From assembly GCA_905250075.1 (NCBI GenBank), contig CAJNOP010000100.1:192642-256641 (forward strand): a stretch of 64,000 bases of DNA. The letters run 5' to 3'. A program made the position numbers and the translations under genes. Origin of the DNA: Rotaria sp. Silwood1 (Eukaryota; Rotifera; Eurotatoria; Philodinida; Philodinidae). The notes beneath the pieces are model-generated. The model did not search any database and was not told the origin of the DNA. It worked only from the letters and a program-made list of their open reading frames with translations. Below are positions 11,155 through 23,702 of this stretch, one piece after another (positions within the stretch are counted from its first letter, which is position 1; every line of letters starts with the position of its first letter).

Positions 11155-13567
11155 ATGCATATTTTTGTGAAACTACTGTGCATTGTGATAATTTCGGTTC
11201 ATGGTCAGTTTGGCAATTTTCCCGATTGTAAATCAGGACCACTTTCAACTTTTCCTATTTGTAATCAAGCACTTCCTACTCGACAACGAGCTGCTGACTT
11301 AGTTAGTCGTATGACAATAGATGAAAAAATTACGCAAATGATTACAACAGCTGCTGCTATACCTCGTCTCGGTCTACCCAAGTATGAATGGTGGTCAGAA
11401 GCTTTACATGGCTTAGCCTATTCACCTGGTGTTTCATTTGGTGGAGATCTACCAGCAGCTACTTCTTTTCCAATGCCGATCAATCTTGGAGCTTCATTTA
11501 ATATGCGTCTTGTCTATCAGATAGCTAATATTATATCAACAGAAGCACGTGCATTCAATAACGAAGATCAAGCAGGTCTTAATTTCTTTACGCCAACTGT
11601 TAACATTTTTCGAGATCCACGATGGGGTCGTGGTCAGGAAACACCTGGTGAAGACCCATTTCTTACATCTGAATATGTCTATGCATTAGTTAAAGGTTTA
11701 CAACATGGTGAAGATGAACGCTATTTGAAAATAGCAGCTAACTGTAAAGCATATAATGCATACGACTTAGAAAATTGGAATGGCACTGATCGTTTTCATT
11801 TTGACGCAAAAATAAGTGACCAAGATTTGGTCGAAACATTTTTACCACCATTCGAAACATGTATTCGTGATGCTCATGTTGCAAGTATCATGTGTAGTTA
11901 CAATTCAATTAATGGTATACCGAGTTGTGCTAATCAATTTGAAATTGAAATACTTGCACGGTAAACTCTGCCAGTCGTTGCTTGTTTTTAAAGTTTACAT
12001 GTTTTGTTCTTAGAGAATCATTTCATCTCGACGGTTTTGTAGTCAGTGATTGTGGAGCCATTGCAACCATTATGGAAACACATCATTATACGTCGACCGT
12101 ACAAGACACAGTTGCTGTAGCTCTTCATGCCGGTACAGATCTCAGTTGCGGTGATTTCTATTTAAAACATACAAAAGAAGCACTTGATAACAAAACTATT
12201 ATTGAGGAAGATATTGATCGTGCCCTTGAGCGTACATTCAATGTTCTAATTCGACTCGGCTGGTTTGATCCATCTGAACAACAGTTTTATCGACAGTTGA
12301 CAAAAGCCGACGTCGATACATCTCAATCACGAAAATTATCATTAGAAAGTGCTCAAGAAAGCATTGTCTTATTGAAGAATGTTAATAAATCATTGCCCTT
12401 ACATATTGATCAATTAGTAAACAAAAAAATTGCATTGATTGGACCAACGGCAAATGCAACAGTTTTAATGCAAGGAAGTTATTACGGTAAGGCTCCATTT
12501 CTTATTGATCCAGTTACAGCAATCAAAGCAATAACAACAGGTATTTTATTGAATAACAAAAAATTTCGTTTTATTGTACATTAGTTTAAGGTAAATTGAT
12601 TGATGTTGAATTTGCGTACGGTTGTAAAATAAAGGATCCCGATCAGAGTGGTTTTTCGGCGGCTATTGAATTGGCCAAATTGGCCGATATTGTTATATTC
12701 TTTGGTGGACTAGATCAATCGATTGAAGGCGAAAGTTTTGATCGTACATCAATTACCTTACCTGATATACAATTTGCTCTCATACATCAACTTGAAAAAG
12801 TCGTTCGTTCACCTATTCATGTTATAATTATGTCTGGTAGTGGTTTAGATCTAACTTACATTCGTGATTCACCTCAATTTGGCAGTCTCATTTGGATGGG
12901 TTATGCCGGACAGTCAGGTGGTTTAGCAATAAGTAACGTTATTTTTGGTCAATATAATCCTGGTGGACGTTTACCAATTACTATGTATCCAGCATCCTAT
13001 GTCGACGATGTAAGTATGTTCGATATGCAGATGAGACCATCAAGTACAAATCCTGGCCGAACCTATAAATTTTATACGGGCAAAGCAGTATATGAATTTG
13101 GAAGTGGTCTTTCCTATACAACATTTCTTTATTCATGGAATAATGATACTAATATTTCGTCATCGTATTCGATTTCGTCATTAATACAAAAAAACTATGA
13201 TGAGCATCGAGTTCTCGTTCGACTGTTTCGTGTTAATGTGACCAATACTGGTGATATGTCAGGTGATGATGTTGTCTTAGCATTTGTTAGATCACATAAT
13301 GCAATAATAAATGGAGAAATATCACCAATCAAACAAATTTTTGGCTTTGAACGTATCAATTTAGCTGTTAACCAAACCAAAGAAGTCTTTTTTCCATTAA
13401 CTGTTCGTCATTTATTAACCATTGTACGACATGGTACCAAATGGCTTCATCCAGGTTCATACGACATTCTCATCGGACAACAACATATGCATACATTTAA
13501 ATTATATGGACAATCGATTCAATGGGCATCAAAAATACATGCTTCTTCATCCAACGAAAACATTTGA
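11155..13567 (+). CDS. Secreted glycoside hydrolase family 3, beta-xylosidase/beta-glucosidase type
   Basis: Three exons, 11155-11960, 12014-12540 and 12591-13567, join in phase across introns of 53 and 50 bp to give 769 residues, about the normal size for fungal and plant beta-xylosidases. Residues 1-17 form a signal peptide (MHIFVKLLCIVIISVHG). The mature start, NFPDCKSGPLSTFPICN, is typical of the xylosidase branch of GH3. The N-terminal TIM-barrel domain carries YEWWSEALHGLA, DPRWGRGQETPGEDP and VSDCGAI, whose Asp (about residue 281, just after intron 1) is the expected nucleophile. The second alpha/beta domain runs from about residue 350 to 600. A fibronectin-III-like domain with VNVTNTGD ends the protein. 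The likely role is removal of terminal xylose or glucose units from plant or fungal oligosaccharides outside the cell or in the gut. Animals rarely have this branch, so horizontal origin is inferred, with intron gain. The exact substrate cannot be read from sequence. Confidence 0.93.
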
Positions 13568-13987
13568 CGGTCTAGCATTTTTATTTTCTTTTAGTGATAA
13601 GGACATTTGTTGTATCAACATATATTAGACCTATCGATATTTCTAATGTTTACCATCGAGAACATGTTCTCTGAGAAGAGAACAAACAACAAACAGGATG
13701 AAATGAAGAGAAGAAAAAAACAACTATTACCATCTACGTCTCAATGATAATTGAAAACACCAATATGTTCTTCCTTGTGTGGAAATTTGGATGTCAGTGA
13801 AGATGATTTCACGCTGTTTTCAGTAAAGCATCATCAGAGTAGAAAAAAGTCTTTATTTTCATCAACAAATCTTATGCAAAAATTTCAAAACACTGCCAAT
13901 ATAGTAGGCTTTCTTGTAGAACAAGACAGCATCACAATGGTTCTGCTTTATTTACTGATTATTTTGTTTGTTTAATACATGTTGATT

Positions 13988-15475
13988 TCAAACAGAATCC
14001 GCAAATGCTTTAACAGCGTTGATGGTTTCTTCTCTGACTTTAAGATAAAAACCTATTGAAAAAAACAAAAAGCTACGTAAACAAAGCGAACACTTGTATT
14101 TCTCATCCGGAAATGTAAAAAATGAATGGATAGCACCTTTGAGAAGTAAAAGCTTGGTTTTTGATACTAGCTTCTTTCAGTTTTCGTTGATAAGCTGTAA
14201 ACAGTAGAAAGAGAGATACTATAGTATTACTGTATGTACAACAAACGATACCAACACAATCATCTCGTAGCGGATCGAGTTCAACGATAATGAACAAGCA
14301 AGGTGGCACATTTTGAAATGATTTATTAAGAAGAACATCAGCATGAGGATCTTTCATATCAGCTTCATCTTTGAATACATTGTCTTTCATTCCGTAAAAG
14401 AAATTGTTCTGATATATTAGAAAATAATTAATATATATGTCAGCATCCAATTTTGGATGCTCTGAAGTGAATCAAATAATGAATTTATGTTAACACATAA
14501 GTTAGTCTTTCGATCAAAGTCTGATTTGGATAGTTATAGTTAAATAGAACACGAGATCTATGGAATCCGAAGACCTTCCAGTCTGGACCTCTATGAAGTC
14601 GAAGAATCTTGAAATCTATAACATCTAAAGAATTTAGCGAGCGATTCTTTCTAGAGATATAGGCATCTCTGAGGTCTACTATTTATGAGGTTCAAAATCT
14701 AAAGAGTTGAGAGTGTATTAGATCCATGTGCTCTACAGTAGCTAGGAGTCTGCTAGTCCTTGAAGTCTGATAAATCTAATCATTCTTTCCTTTATCTTTG
14801 ATTTCGTGAAACACTCATTGTATGTGTTTGTTCCTCTAGTGATAAGGTTTTGATGGCAGATACGTTGTTTTAGGTTTATTTTAAAATGTTTTACATAAGT
14901 ATGGAAAGAATACAGCAATCTACTAATCAGTTTGGCAAAACTCACGAGAAAAACAGAGTAATTCGTGTTTTAATGCCAATATATTCATATACTTATGATT
15001 TTAATAGCTCAGGTGTGATCATATATTCTGGTTGAGTAAATTCTTTGTGTGATAATAAATTACCATCGTAATCAAACACAGGATGAACAAGAATCTAATT
15101 AGTTTTATTTTGAATTTAGTCTAGCATGTACTACTCATGAAATTTTCATACCTGACAATCGATATTTTTCAATGAGTGACACAATGATGCTGATATTGTA
15201 GCATCAGCACTATCTCCTGCAACACCGATCTTTGTTGTTTCTATAGCATCTATAAATAAGGAGCATATGCATACACAGAAGAATGCAAAGTTTCAGGTCT
15301 CACCATAGTTCGTCTTGTTTTCAATAATATGTCGGATGACTTCACTTTTATCATAAAACCCAATAGGAAATTTATGTTCAGGTGCCAGATGATACTCCAC
15401 CAAAATCCAAATATTTTTGTGGCGCTTAATAACGCGAATTTATCGCACTATATGCAGTACTGCTCACAATTATAA
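13988..15475 (-). pseudogene. Alpha/beta-hydrolase fold-3 (arylacetamide deacetylase-like) pseudogene
   Basis: Reading the minus strand from about 15475 down, family landmarks appear in order. ILVEYHLAPEHKFP is at about 15380. KIGVAGDSADA is at about 15200, where the usual nucleophile motif would be GDSAG followed by G or A. ILVHPVFDYDG is near 15090, CLFIIVELDPLRDD near 14280 and KGAIHSFFTFP near 14120. The sequence ends in REETINAVKAF and stops at 13988. Several pieces join through GT..AG introns of about 45-70 bp. Damage is visible. A frameshift precedes the first block. An in-frame stop follows TPELLKS near 15007. One extra base separates KLKEASIK from KGAIHSFF. The HGGG oxyanion-hole region was not found upstream. 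The gene converges on the GH3 gene with a 420-bp gap. A live esterase with misread introns is less likely. Confidence 0.65.
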
Positions 15476-17904
15476 GTTTAAAATCGTATTTTGACTATTT
15501 TTCACAAGGATACAGCTAGCTTGATCTGAGGTTCATACTAGCAGAAAGAGCAACCAATTATGAAAGTTCGAAATAGTTTGATCTTCAGGCTTTAAAGATC
15601 GGTGTATGAATGAGAATGGCTTCCTAATACAAGATAATTTTTGCAACAAAATCAAAGAATTTCCAACTGTGGATAGCATTTAGTCACAAATAATAGGCTA
15701 TCCCAAAGCTAGCCAACACTTTCCAGTTATGTCGGTGAGTCATCACTGGAAAAAAGGGGGTATCGTTTTGAGGTAGTTTATTCTATGGGACTATACTAAT
15801 ATCTAGAAATCGAAACTCTTGAACTTTGTAGGGAAAATCGTCTTGTATCCTGACAAAGATGTGTTTTTTGTAATAAAAATAATCCCATATTCTGATAGTA
15901 CTTGAAATCCTCAATCATTCTGACAATTAGAAGAATTTGTTGAATAGACATGAAGTACCATACTGAAGGTTGTTATCCGTGAGTATATTGCCAATATTCG
16001 AAATATTTGCCAGAAAATTTTGACAAATTGGAATTGATGAAATTCATGGTAGCAAAGAATTTCAAGCTTTATCAAAACATATCATTAATTTATAAAAAAA
16101 CTACTTCTCTATTTGTAATAATTTAAAAAAAAAATTAATAAAAGAACAAAAGAGTAAACTTCATAAAAATTTGATAATGGGATTACTTTTATAAAAAATT
16201 ATCTTTCTAAAAACAAAGTATCTTTAAAAATTGGACTGAACCATTTTTTTCTAGATGTATATGTATTAGACACCACAGATATACTCAACTAACATGTTAA
16301 CTATTGTCTGATGCGTTTTTCGACCACACACTACCCATCCTAGATTCAAAGTTCATTGAATATTCATATTGATTTTAAAGTAATATTCCCGTCACCATGA
16401 AAACATATGATTAGTTTATCGTTGTTCGTATTACCTAGTGTATAAGTTGTGATCGGAATTTGTGAATGTTTAGAAAGAGAACATCATGTTCACTAGAAGA
16501 AAAGTTTTGGGTTCAATCATCCTACCGGTCGATGATATTTTTTTACTTTCTTTTCTTCTTCTATACCTGTGAACGTTCCAATTAATTTTTCATTGTTTTT
16601 AGCATGTTCATCTTCAAATTGTACACACGATTCTTCGAGCGAATTTGGAGGTGATGAAACCTCGCATAAAACAAAATTCCAATACGCAAGAATCTCTTCA
16701 TTCAAACGTAAATCCTTAGAGATGACAATATAAATAATCGGCCGTACATCTTTATCTGATGACAATCACTCACATCAAAGTTGCCAATGTCTAAATATAC
16801 GACAATTGAATTGCTGCTAAAATAAGAAGAAAACCTTGTCAATGTGGCACATTATTATCAAAGGGTAAATTTTGAGCATTATTTTATTCCACTACTTAAT
16901 GTTGTTTCAACCAATAACAGAACAGCATTTGTAAGAACCTCAAATATTTCTCTTAACTTTTACAGCGTATTGTAAGAGGTGTGTTGTGAAACACAATTAG
17001 AAATTAGTGTGGAAGAATATAGCAAGAAAAATGAGCTCCTCTTCTCTACCGCTCAGTTTCCCTTCACAGGTCGTAAATGACAAACGATACGATACTATTG
17101 TTGTTCGGATTCTAGCATTCGGAATTCTTTTTGACTAGGGAATTTGAAGTTTTCTTAACACATGATTTATGGAACTTTTTATGGTTAGTTTTGCAATCTA
17201 CTTAAAACCCTGAAACTCAAAAACACTATTTTTCTACCTCATAATGCAGCATATTAAACCTGATATGTCGATTTGAAACAGCTTCATTGTGTTTCAATCT
17301 TAACTATTAGATAAGATAAGCGTATAGATCTCTACAAGACGGATATCTTTCTTTCTTACCTTCATACCATTCTGTAAGTTTCATGACGTGACGAGATCAA
17401 TCAATTTCAGATTTAAAAAAAAAATGTCATTTAGCAGTGCTGCAGCTCTCAGTATATCACACATTCAATGCATGAAAAACACTATGATGAAAAAAAGTGA
17501 TTCCAGCAACGAAAATTGTAGCATCGTCACACATTTTGTCAGGTTACTTTCAATGTACACTTCAAGCAAATAGTCGTTTGTGTTCCAGTTAAAAAAAGAA
17601 ACTGAATGATTGTTTTCGAATATAGTCAGAATAAAAAAATTATCTTTCGTTCTACCTGTATCACAAATTATTTACCGGCGTCAAGCCCAATAACACATTT
17701 GATGATTCATTACTTTTTTATTCTTCTGTCAACATATGAGAGAACTATGGAAAAAGTTCGTATAAATGAAACAACGAATTGTTATATGAAAACCTTACAC
17801 AACATAGATTTACATTTTTTCGTTGATTGAATTTGGTTAGTTTTTGTTTAAAATTCTCGCTAAATGGCTAAAATTTAAATGCGTCTTGTAATAGCATTAA
17901 CAAT

Positions 17905-17970
17905 GGGTGGGTGTGGATGTGAGTGTTAGTATGGTTCTACTCTTCACACCCAGACCCACATCCATACTCA
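17905..17970. repeat. Telomere-like inverted repeat
   Basis: The G arm GGGTGGGTGTGGATGTGAGTG starts at 17905. The C arm, CACACCCAGACCCACATCC extended by ATACTCAC, ends at 17970. A loop of about 20 bases separates them. Shared GGATGTG/CACATCC bases show that the two arms correspond. Confidence 0.75.
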
Positions 17971-18880
17971 CTTATATCTGGCAATTTCCTTTACTGCACC
18001 CATTATTAAAGAAAAACCAGTGCACGTTTGGAGAAATATGTCATATCAGGGTAAAAATATTCTTTATTTGAGACCAAAGTGATGTTTTCCTAAAACTTTT
18101 TTCACGCATTTTTCCTTCATGTAAGAAAACGTGTTTGTCTCTATAATTTCAACGCCTAAAAAATACATTCCGAAGCATAAAAAGACTATTTTGTTGAATT
18201 ACAAATCCACCACACATAATACCATGCTCAGACACTTTCCATCTGCCTATTAACAACCGTAACATTACGGTTTCAATAGAGTGTTATCCACACAATAGTA
18301 TATTTCGTAGGAACTGATATCTGAAGTTCACTCCACCAAAATATGCACACGTTTTCGACTTTTGTTCTCCTTCTTTCTTTCTGTTTATTTCTTTGAGCAT
18401 AGATCGCAAAGTGGGATGATATACGCGAGGATTTTTTTATCGATCTATTATGACCAAAATAAAATCAGTGAGAAACAGAAACAAACAAAGCAACATGGGC
18501 AATTTTCTGACAAACTGAATATCAAATATTAGTGCAAAAGATTTATGGTATTGTTTTATGAATACTAAATTGAAATTGAGATGCCATAACTGTTAATTAA
18601 AAACAAATAAGAACTGGAAGAGAATCCTTCAACGCTGCATTCGATATGCACGTCTAAGCATTTCGCTTTGATGTTGATCTGTGCATATGATGGTCTTAGC
18701 GTGATACTCATACCCACCCGCACTTACATGTCAGTTAGATGTAAAGTTTCATGTTCTCTCCAAATAAGCCAATTAACATTTGTATTTGTCTTCTCTTTTA
18801 TTTTGAATTAGCAATAAGAAAAAAAAATCTATCAATACTGAATTTGGTTGTCTTGATTTCTCAATTATGATAAAGCAATA

Positions 18881-18925
18881 AGGGTGTGGGTAAAGAGACA
18901 CTTAACACATTACATCCACACTCAT
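18881..18925. repeat. Short telomere-like inverted repeat
   Basis: AGGGTGTGGGTAAAGAG is followed after about 15 bases by CATCCACACTCAT. The G arm comes first. It is weakly matched and was recognised mainly through its resemblance to the better copies in the window. Confidence 0.5.
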
Positions 18926-19203
18926 ATGACAGTCAATTCTGACACTACACACATTTCGATCAATCCAATACAAGAAGTCATGATATAACTAAGGGCGATG
19001 TTTCAAAATTTACGCTTCCGAATGTACGGCCGATCGTGTCGTTTTGATCCAAGCAAGTTTTGATCCAAATCTGAAGTGTCTGTTGAGACGAATAATGAAA
19101 CAGATTACTACGGCTAGTTGTTGTATTTCTACTACTATGAAAGCAGATTTCAAAATTGCTGTTCATCAACAAAAGACCTGTCAACATTCGACTTGATCGA
19201 TGA

Positions 19204-22200
19204 TTATGTCACATATCTGAAATCAGAATGCTAGAATAAAAACAAAACGAGTATAATAGACATCTGTTTCTCTCTTTAAATCTTACCGCATCACATGGTT
19301 CTTGTCCAAGCATATTTAATTCATGTGTACGTTGTTCTGGGCTCAAATGATCTCGGTGTTGATTTTCGCGCCATAGAATGTATTTCAATATCAATGAAAC
19401 AAATAGTATAGCAACCATAAAGCCGAGACTAATCAGATGGCTACGAATAAAATACGGCGCATCTTCGACCCGATAAATCTAAAACACCAACGAATTAAGA
19501 GTGCAATAATTCAATAAAGAAAAGCCTTGATATCGCTTGAAAAAGCCGCTTATTGAAAACTATATTACAGAAAAAACTGAGTATTCCATTAGAAGCTGCT
19601 ACCATATGATAATATGCGAAACTTTTCCTGGGCTACTGTTGTCTACTGTGGGAAGCCGAATGGGAATATTATTTGGTAATGCTAAACATATAAGCTATTG
19701 TTGTGCATTAGAATATTTATAAATTGTCAAATGAAACTAGATCTAACGTGCCGCTGAAAAGATCTCCCATCATTGAAGAGAAACACCAGAATTCAGCGCA
19801 TCAGAGGTGTTTTTAAAAGCAAATACAATATACTAAAATTAATTCGACCGAATAGTCAGAATCTAAGTTACCATCACCACAGGCAACTCTGCAGAATCCA
19901 TTTTCTGTATGCATTTGATACATATCAATTCACACAAACGGCCAAAATATCAAAAAAATAGCTAGAAGAGAGATTTACTGAGGAACCTTCGGTTACCTGT
20001 CCGACCACAATCCCGCTAATGTTTCCGAAGCCAATAATAAGTCCGATGGCCACAGCTCGTTTGGTATATCCACTAATATTGTTCGTAAACCAAGACATGA
20101 TAAGTGGAATGGGTGAATATGTACCAACACAAGTAATACATGTCGCAATATACAATATTTTCGAACCGTAATTAGTCAGAGTTATCATTAGGATGTAACC
20201 AATGATACCTATGGATAAGGTTGCAGTCATGTGAAAACCACGTTCTTTCAAACGACCAGCAGAAAATGACACTAGTAGTGTGCATATGGAGGCCATCACA
20301 TGCGGTGGAGCACTCATCAACTGCGCCTCGGCATTAGAAAGATTCATTCCTTTACCAATCAATGTTGGCAGAAAAATAATGAGAGAATGAGCAGCTATTG
20401 AATTACCGACATAAATAAACATATATAAGTAAACTTTCCAATCACTGAATGCACAGCAAACTTGTCGCCAGGAGAAAATCGTTTCTTTATTGTATGACAG
20501 ACCTGTATCTTGTCGAAGACGATTTGTTAATAGTTCTTTTTCCGTGTTTGTTAGCCCTAGAGATAATAATGAGACAAAAAGAAGAAAACGAATCTCTAGA
20601 GCTTACATTGAACAGTCTCGGGCAAGTCTCCCATACAAAAGTATGTTACAATGCCCAAGATCACACATGGTGATCCTTCTAGGATAAAAATCCATTGCCA
20701 TCCATTAAGTGCTGTACGAACTTCTAACTGACTAATACCATACGCCTATCAGTTCACAAAAAAATGTTAAGATAAAATAATATAACATTCATCATCATAC
20801 TGACTAAAATACTGCCGAAAGCACCAGACAGCAGCACTCCACAATAAAATATGGCCATTCGAAAGGCATGTTGTTCGCGTATGTACCAAATAGAAAAGTA
20901 AAATATGACTCCTGGAAAAAAGCCAGCTTGCGCAGCTCCCTAACAACATAGAAATCAGTGCAAGTTCTTCCAAAAGTGATATGTGGATAAAAAATAGATT
21001 ATTCTCATTATGTTTCAACCAAATGACTTGGTTTCTTATACAGTATAATTTGTGTGCTGACTTCAACTTCTTTTGTTATACTAAACTATCAATCATCGAG
21101 ACCGTTGTGTGTTATTCTGTAAGCATAGATTTACGTGTCCACAGACAGCTCTCAGCACGATCTCTATGAGATTAAAATATGAAACACGATAGAATTATTC
21201 ATTTTGACAAACTTGAAAGATCTCACTTGAGGAGAAAGAAATATATATGTTTCCAAGTATTCATGTTATTGGGTCTCAGAAAAATTTCGACAAGACACAG
21301 AATTTGTAACCAATCTAGGGATCTTGTAATAAGAGTAGTCACCAGAAGTCCAAGCAGGCCTATAAATTTCTAGCTTGTCTTGTCTATCATAAAGTTTCTT
21401 CGGTCTTCCTGGCCAGCTTGCTTAGACCTGTCTATTTGTCTTTTGCCTTCATATAAAGATAATAATAAAATATATTCGACTGTTACTCTTTACAGGAATT
21501 TCATCAAGTCAATGGAATGGCTTTAGATAATTCAAGTCAGAATTCTCTAATGTGAACATCAAAGAAAATGGTTAAAAGTGCTTACTATATGTAGATAGTC
21601 TTTTCTTGCATTCTCATTATATCCTGTAAGGTTAAGAGCAGAAAAAATAGTTAACTTCATGAAGTTTATTGTACCAAAAAGTATCCATGGTTCAAGATGA
21701 GAAGACTTCCACATAAATATGGACGATTTTGGACAGAAACGCAAGCATGAGTCTAGTTTGTGCATTATAACAAGATGTTATTATTGTTGTGGGTGTCGAA
21801 AATGTAAGTTTACACCCGGCATTTAGTATACATTGAAAAGTGTAGGTATATAGAAAAATAAAGGAATGAAAAGACATTTCCATCAACGTAAACAATCAGT
21901 TTTTTTTTGTAAAAAATTTTAAAAGGAATCTAATAGACAAAAAGTCTCTCTTATTAATACATGCAAGAGAAAACTGTATGCAACAATTACAAAACCTGTA
22001 GCAAAAAAATATGGTTCAGTATCAGCTGACTTAGCTAGAGTCCAAAACTGAATGGTAGAAAATAATGAAAAATATCGAGCAGCAGCCTATATTTGATAAA
22101 AACGAAAGACTACTCCTGAAGCACAATGTCGAATCTTTTTAACCGAAATTTCATAAATTTGGATGAGAAAAACTATAGTTTGTTAAAAAAATAAATCATG

Positions 22201-23702
22201 TTCTCCTTGCTAAAGCGGTATTTACATGTTTTTCATATAAATTATTATCTTTTCCGCTGTAATTGTGCTGTACTACAAGTATATCTTACTCATGAAACTA
22301 TTAGGACATGTGATCCATTTTGTCTATTTGAAAACGTTGTAATATTCACATAAACCTAGTCGATTTTTTAAATATTGATTCATAAACTAATTTTTATGTT
22401 TATTTAAACCGTATTTTTTAACTCATCGAAAACAACAAAATATTAGTCAAACACACCTAAAATATCATATCTTAGAAACAATATTTCTAGGACTTTTTTC
22501 AGTAGTCATTGTTATTCCTCGATGTTTTCAGAAAAATTGAAGTGCCAAAAAAAACTATATAAAAAAATATTAACACTTGTGTGATGGGCTAATATAGCGA
22601 TAATTAAATAGGCCTGATTATTATCAAAGGTCGAATATGATATGCGTGAGGATTATTGACTACTTTAACCGATCTGAATACAGTACACACAATAAGGCTG
22701 ATTGTACGAACGATTCTTTTTTATAGTATTGTCTAACGGTTTTGCATAGAAAAGAAAAGAAATTTCGCGAGAGGATCGGTTTGATCACTAATAATAACCC
22801 CTTCTTTTCTACCGAGGACATATTCAGAGTGGCAGTGAATTTTGTTGCCCTTTTTTTTTCAATATTTATCCTTAAACATACATTGTCATCATTGAAAATT
22901 AACTAACCACAATTTTTTTGCTATAAATAATCCAATTTAAAAGATTAAAATTTTATATTGAAAAAAATTAGACAGGCCATGCACGTAGACCATGTCGCCT
23001 GCTTGGAGCTCTGGTGGTCACTACTAACATGTATGTTACAATCACTGACTCATCTAATAGTATAGGAAACTATGCTAATAAACAGTCGTAGAGAACAATA
23101 ATTAGATTAGCATGTTTGCGTTTACCAAAAAAAATCGTGTAGCTAGGAGGCCAGCGGCGTTCCTTACAAATGCCATTGATACCATAATTATACCCCATAT
23201 GATCATTATAATTGATAGAAATTTCGATGGACCGATGTATCGCATGAGTAAAGTCGATGGAATTTCGAGAAACATCTGAATGATACAAAAGAAAAATTGG
23301 TAAAATTATATAGTGAACGAATTTTTACTCACAAAACCGATAAAATAAATAGATACTGCCCAACTGTATTCCGTCGGAGTCAAATGAAGAGCATTTTCAA
23401 TGCCGGCAATTTTTGCGTTACCTGAGAAGTAGGTAATTCTTACTTATTTTTTGCTATGTTCATAACGTCATAGAATATTCAATATGCTTACCAATATTGA
23501 TTCGATTTAAAAACGAGAACAATTCGAGTATAGTTAAAAACGGTATCAAGCGTTTATCTAATTTCCATATTAATGCGCGTATTGCTTTCTGATATATTTT
23601 ATCTGATATTCTAACGTTATTACCACTATACATCGGCGTTATTCCATGATCGCCAGGTTGTCCACTGTCGACAGTAGCACTTATCGTGATAATAGTATCC
23701 AT
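19204..23702 (-). CDS. MFS transporter of the anion:cation symporter family (fungal Dal5-like)
   Basis: Eight exons on the minus strand join in phase: 23492-23702, 23333-23421, 23126-23275, 20805-20939, 20607-20745, 19997-20556, 19287-19478 and 19204-19230. They give 500 residues, normal for the family. The N-terminal half has LIWKLDKRLIPFLTILEL, FLNRINIGNAKIAGIE, EYSWAVSIYFIGFMFLEIPS and AAQAGFFPGVIFYFSIWY. The linker is followed by a C-terminal half with SAPPHVMASI, SWFTNNISGYTKRAVAIG and GNISGIVVGQ. The tail GQEPCDAHSDFRY resembles fungal members. About twelve membrane helices are expected. The family imports organic anions such as allantoate, nicotinate or other carboxylates with protons. 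Six introns are about 50-80 bp or otherwise short for the gene. Intron 3, 20940-23125, is 2186 bp. The donor after exon 4 is GTCAGT, weaker than the rest. Fungal origin by horizontal transfer is inferred. The substrate is unknown. Confidence 0.92.
21333..23026. mobile_element. Inverted-repeat element inside the large MFS intron (remnant)
   Basis: The left end reads AGTAGTCACCAGAAGTCC then AAGCAGGC (21334-21359). The right end is the reverse complement with a few differences: GCCTGCTTGGAGCTCTGG then TGGTCACTACT (about 22998-23024). Both ends lie inside the only long intron of the transporter, which otherwise has tiny introns. No transposase frame was seen between them and no clear target-site duplication, so the superfamily is not assigned. 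A small telomere-like hairpin (21788-21817) lies within it. Confidence 0.5.
21788..21817. repeat. Minimal telomere-like hairpin
   Basis: TGTGGGTGTCGAAAATGTAA followed by GTTTACACCC gives GGGTGT facing ACACCC with a loop of about 15 bases. It is one of the shortest copies and is G arm first. Confidence 0.4.

Larger units (their letters stand above)
15476..19203. other. Long intergenic stretch
   Basis: No recognisable gene was found. An 82-codon minus-strand frame at 16517-16765 has a possible donor after GTFTG but no domain, so it is not called. Telomere-like inverted repeats lie at 17905-17970 and 18881-18925, with an isolated C-rich arm near 18710-18722. Confidence 0.55.

Noticed and set aside
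16517..16765. 82-codon minus-strand frame that might be a first exon of the hydrolase pseudogene
   Set aside because: A possible donor exists, but the sequence matches no known N-terminal part of that family and lies more than 1 kb from the first recognisable block.
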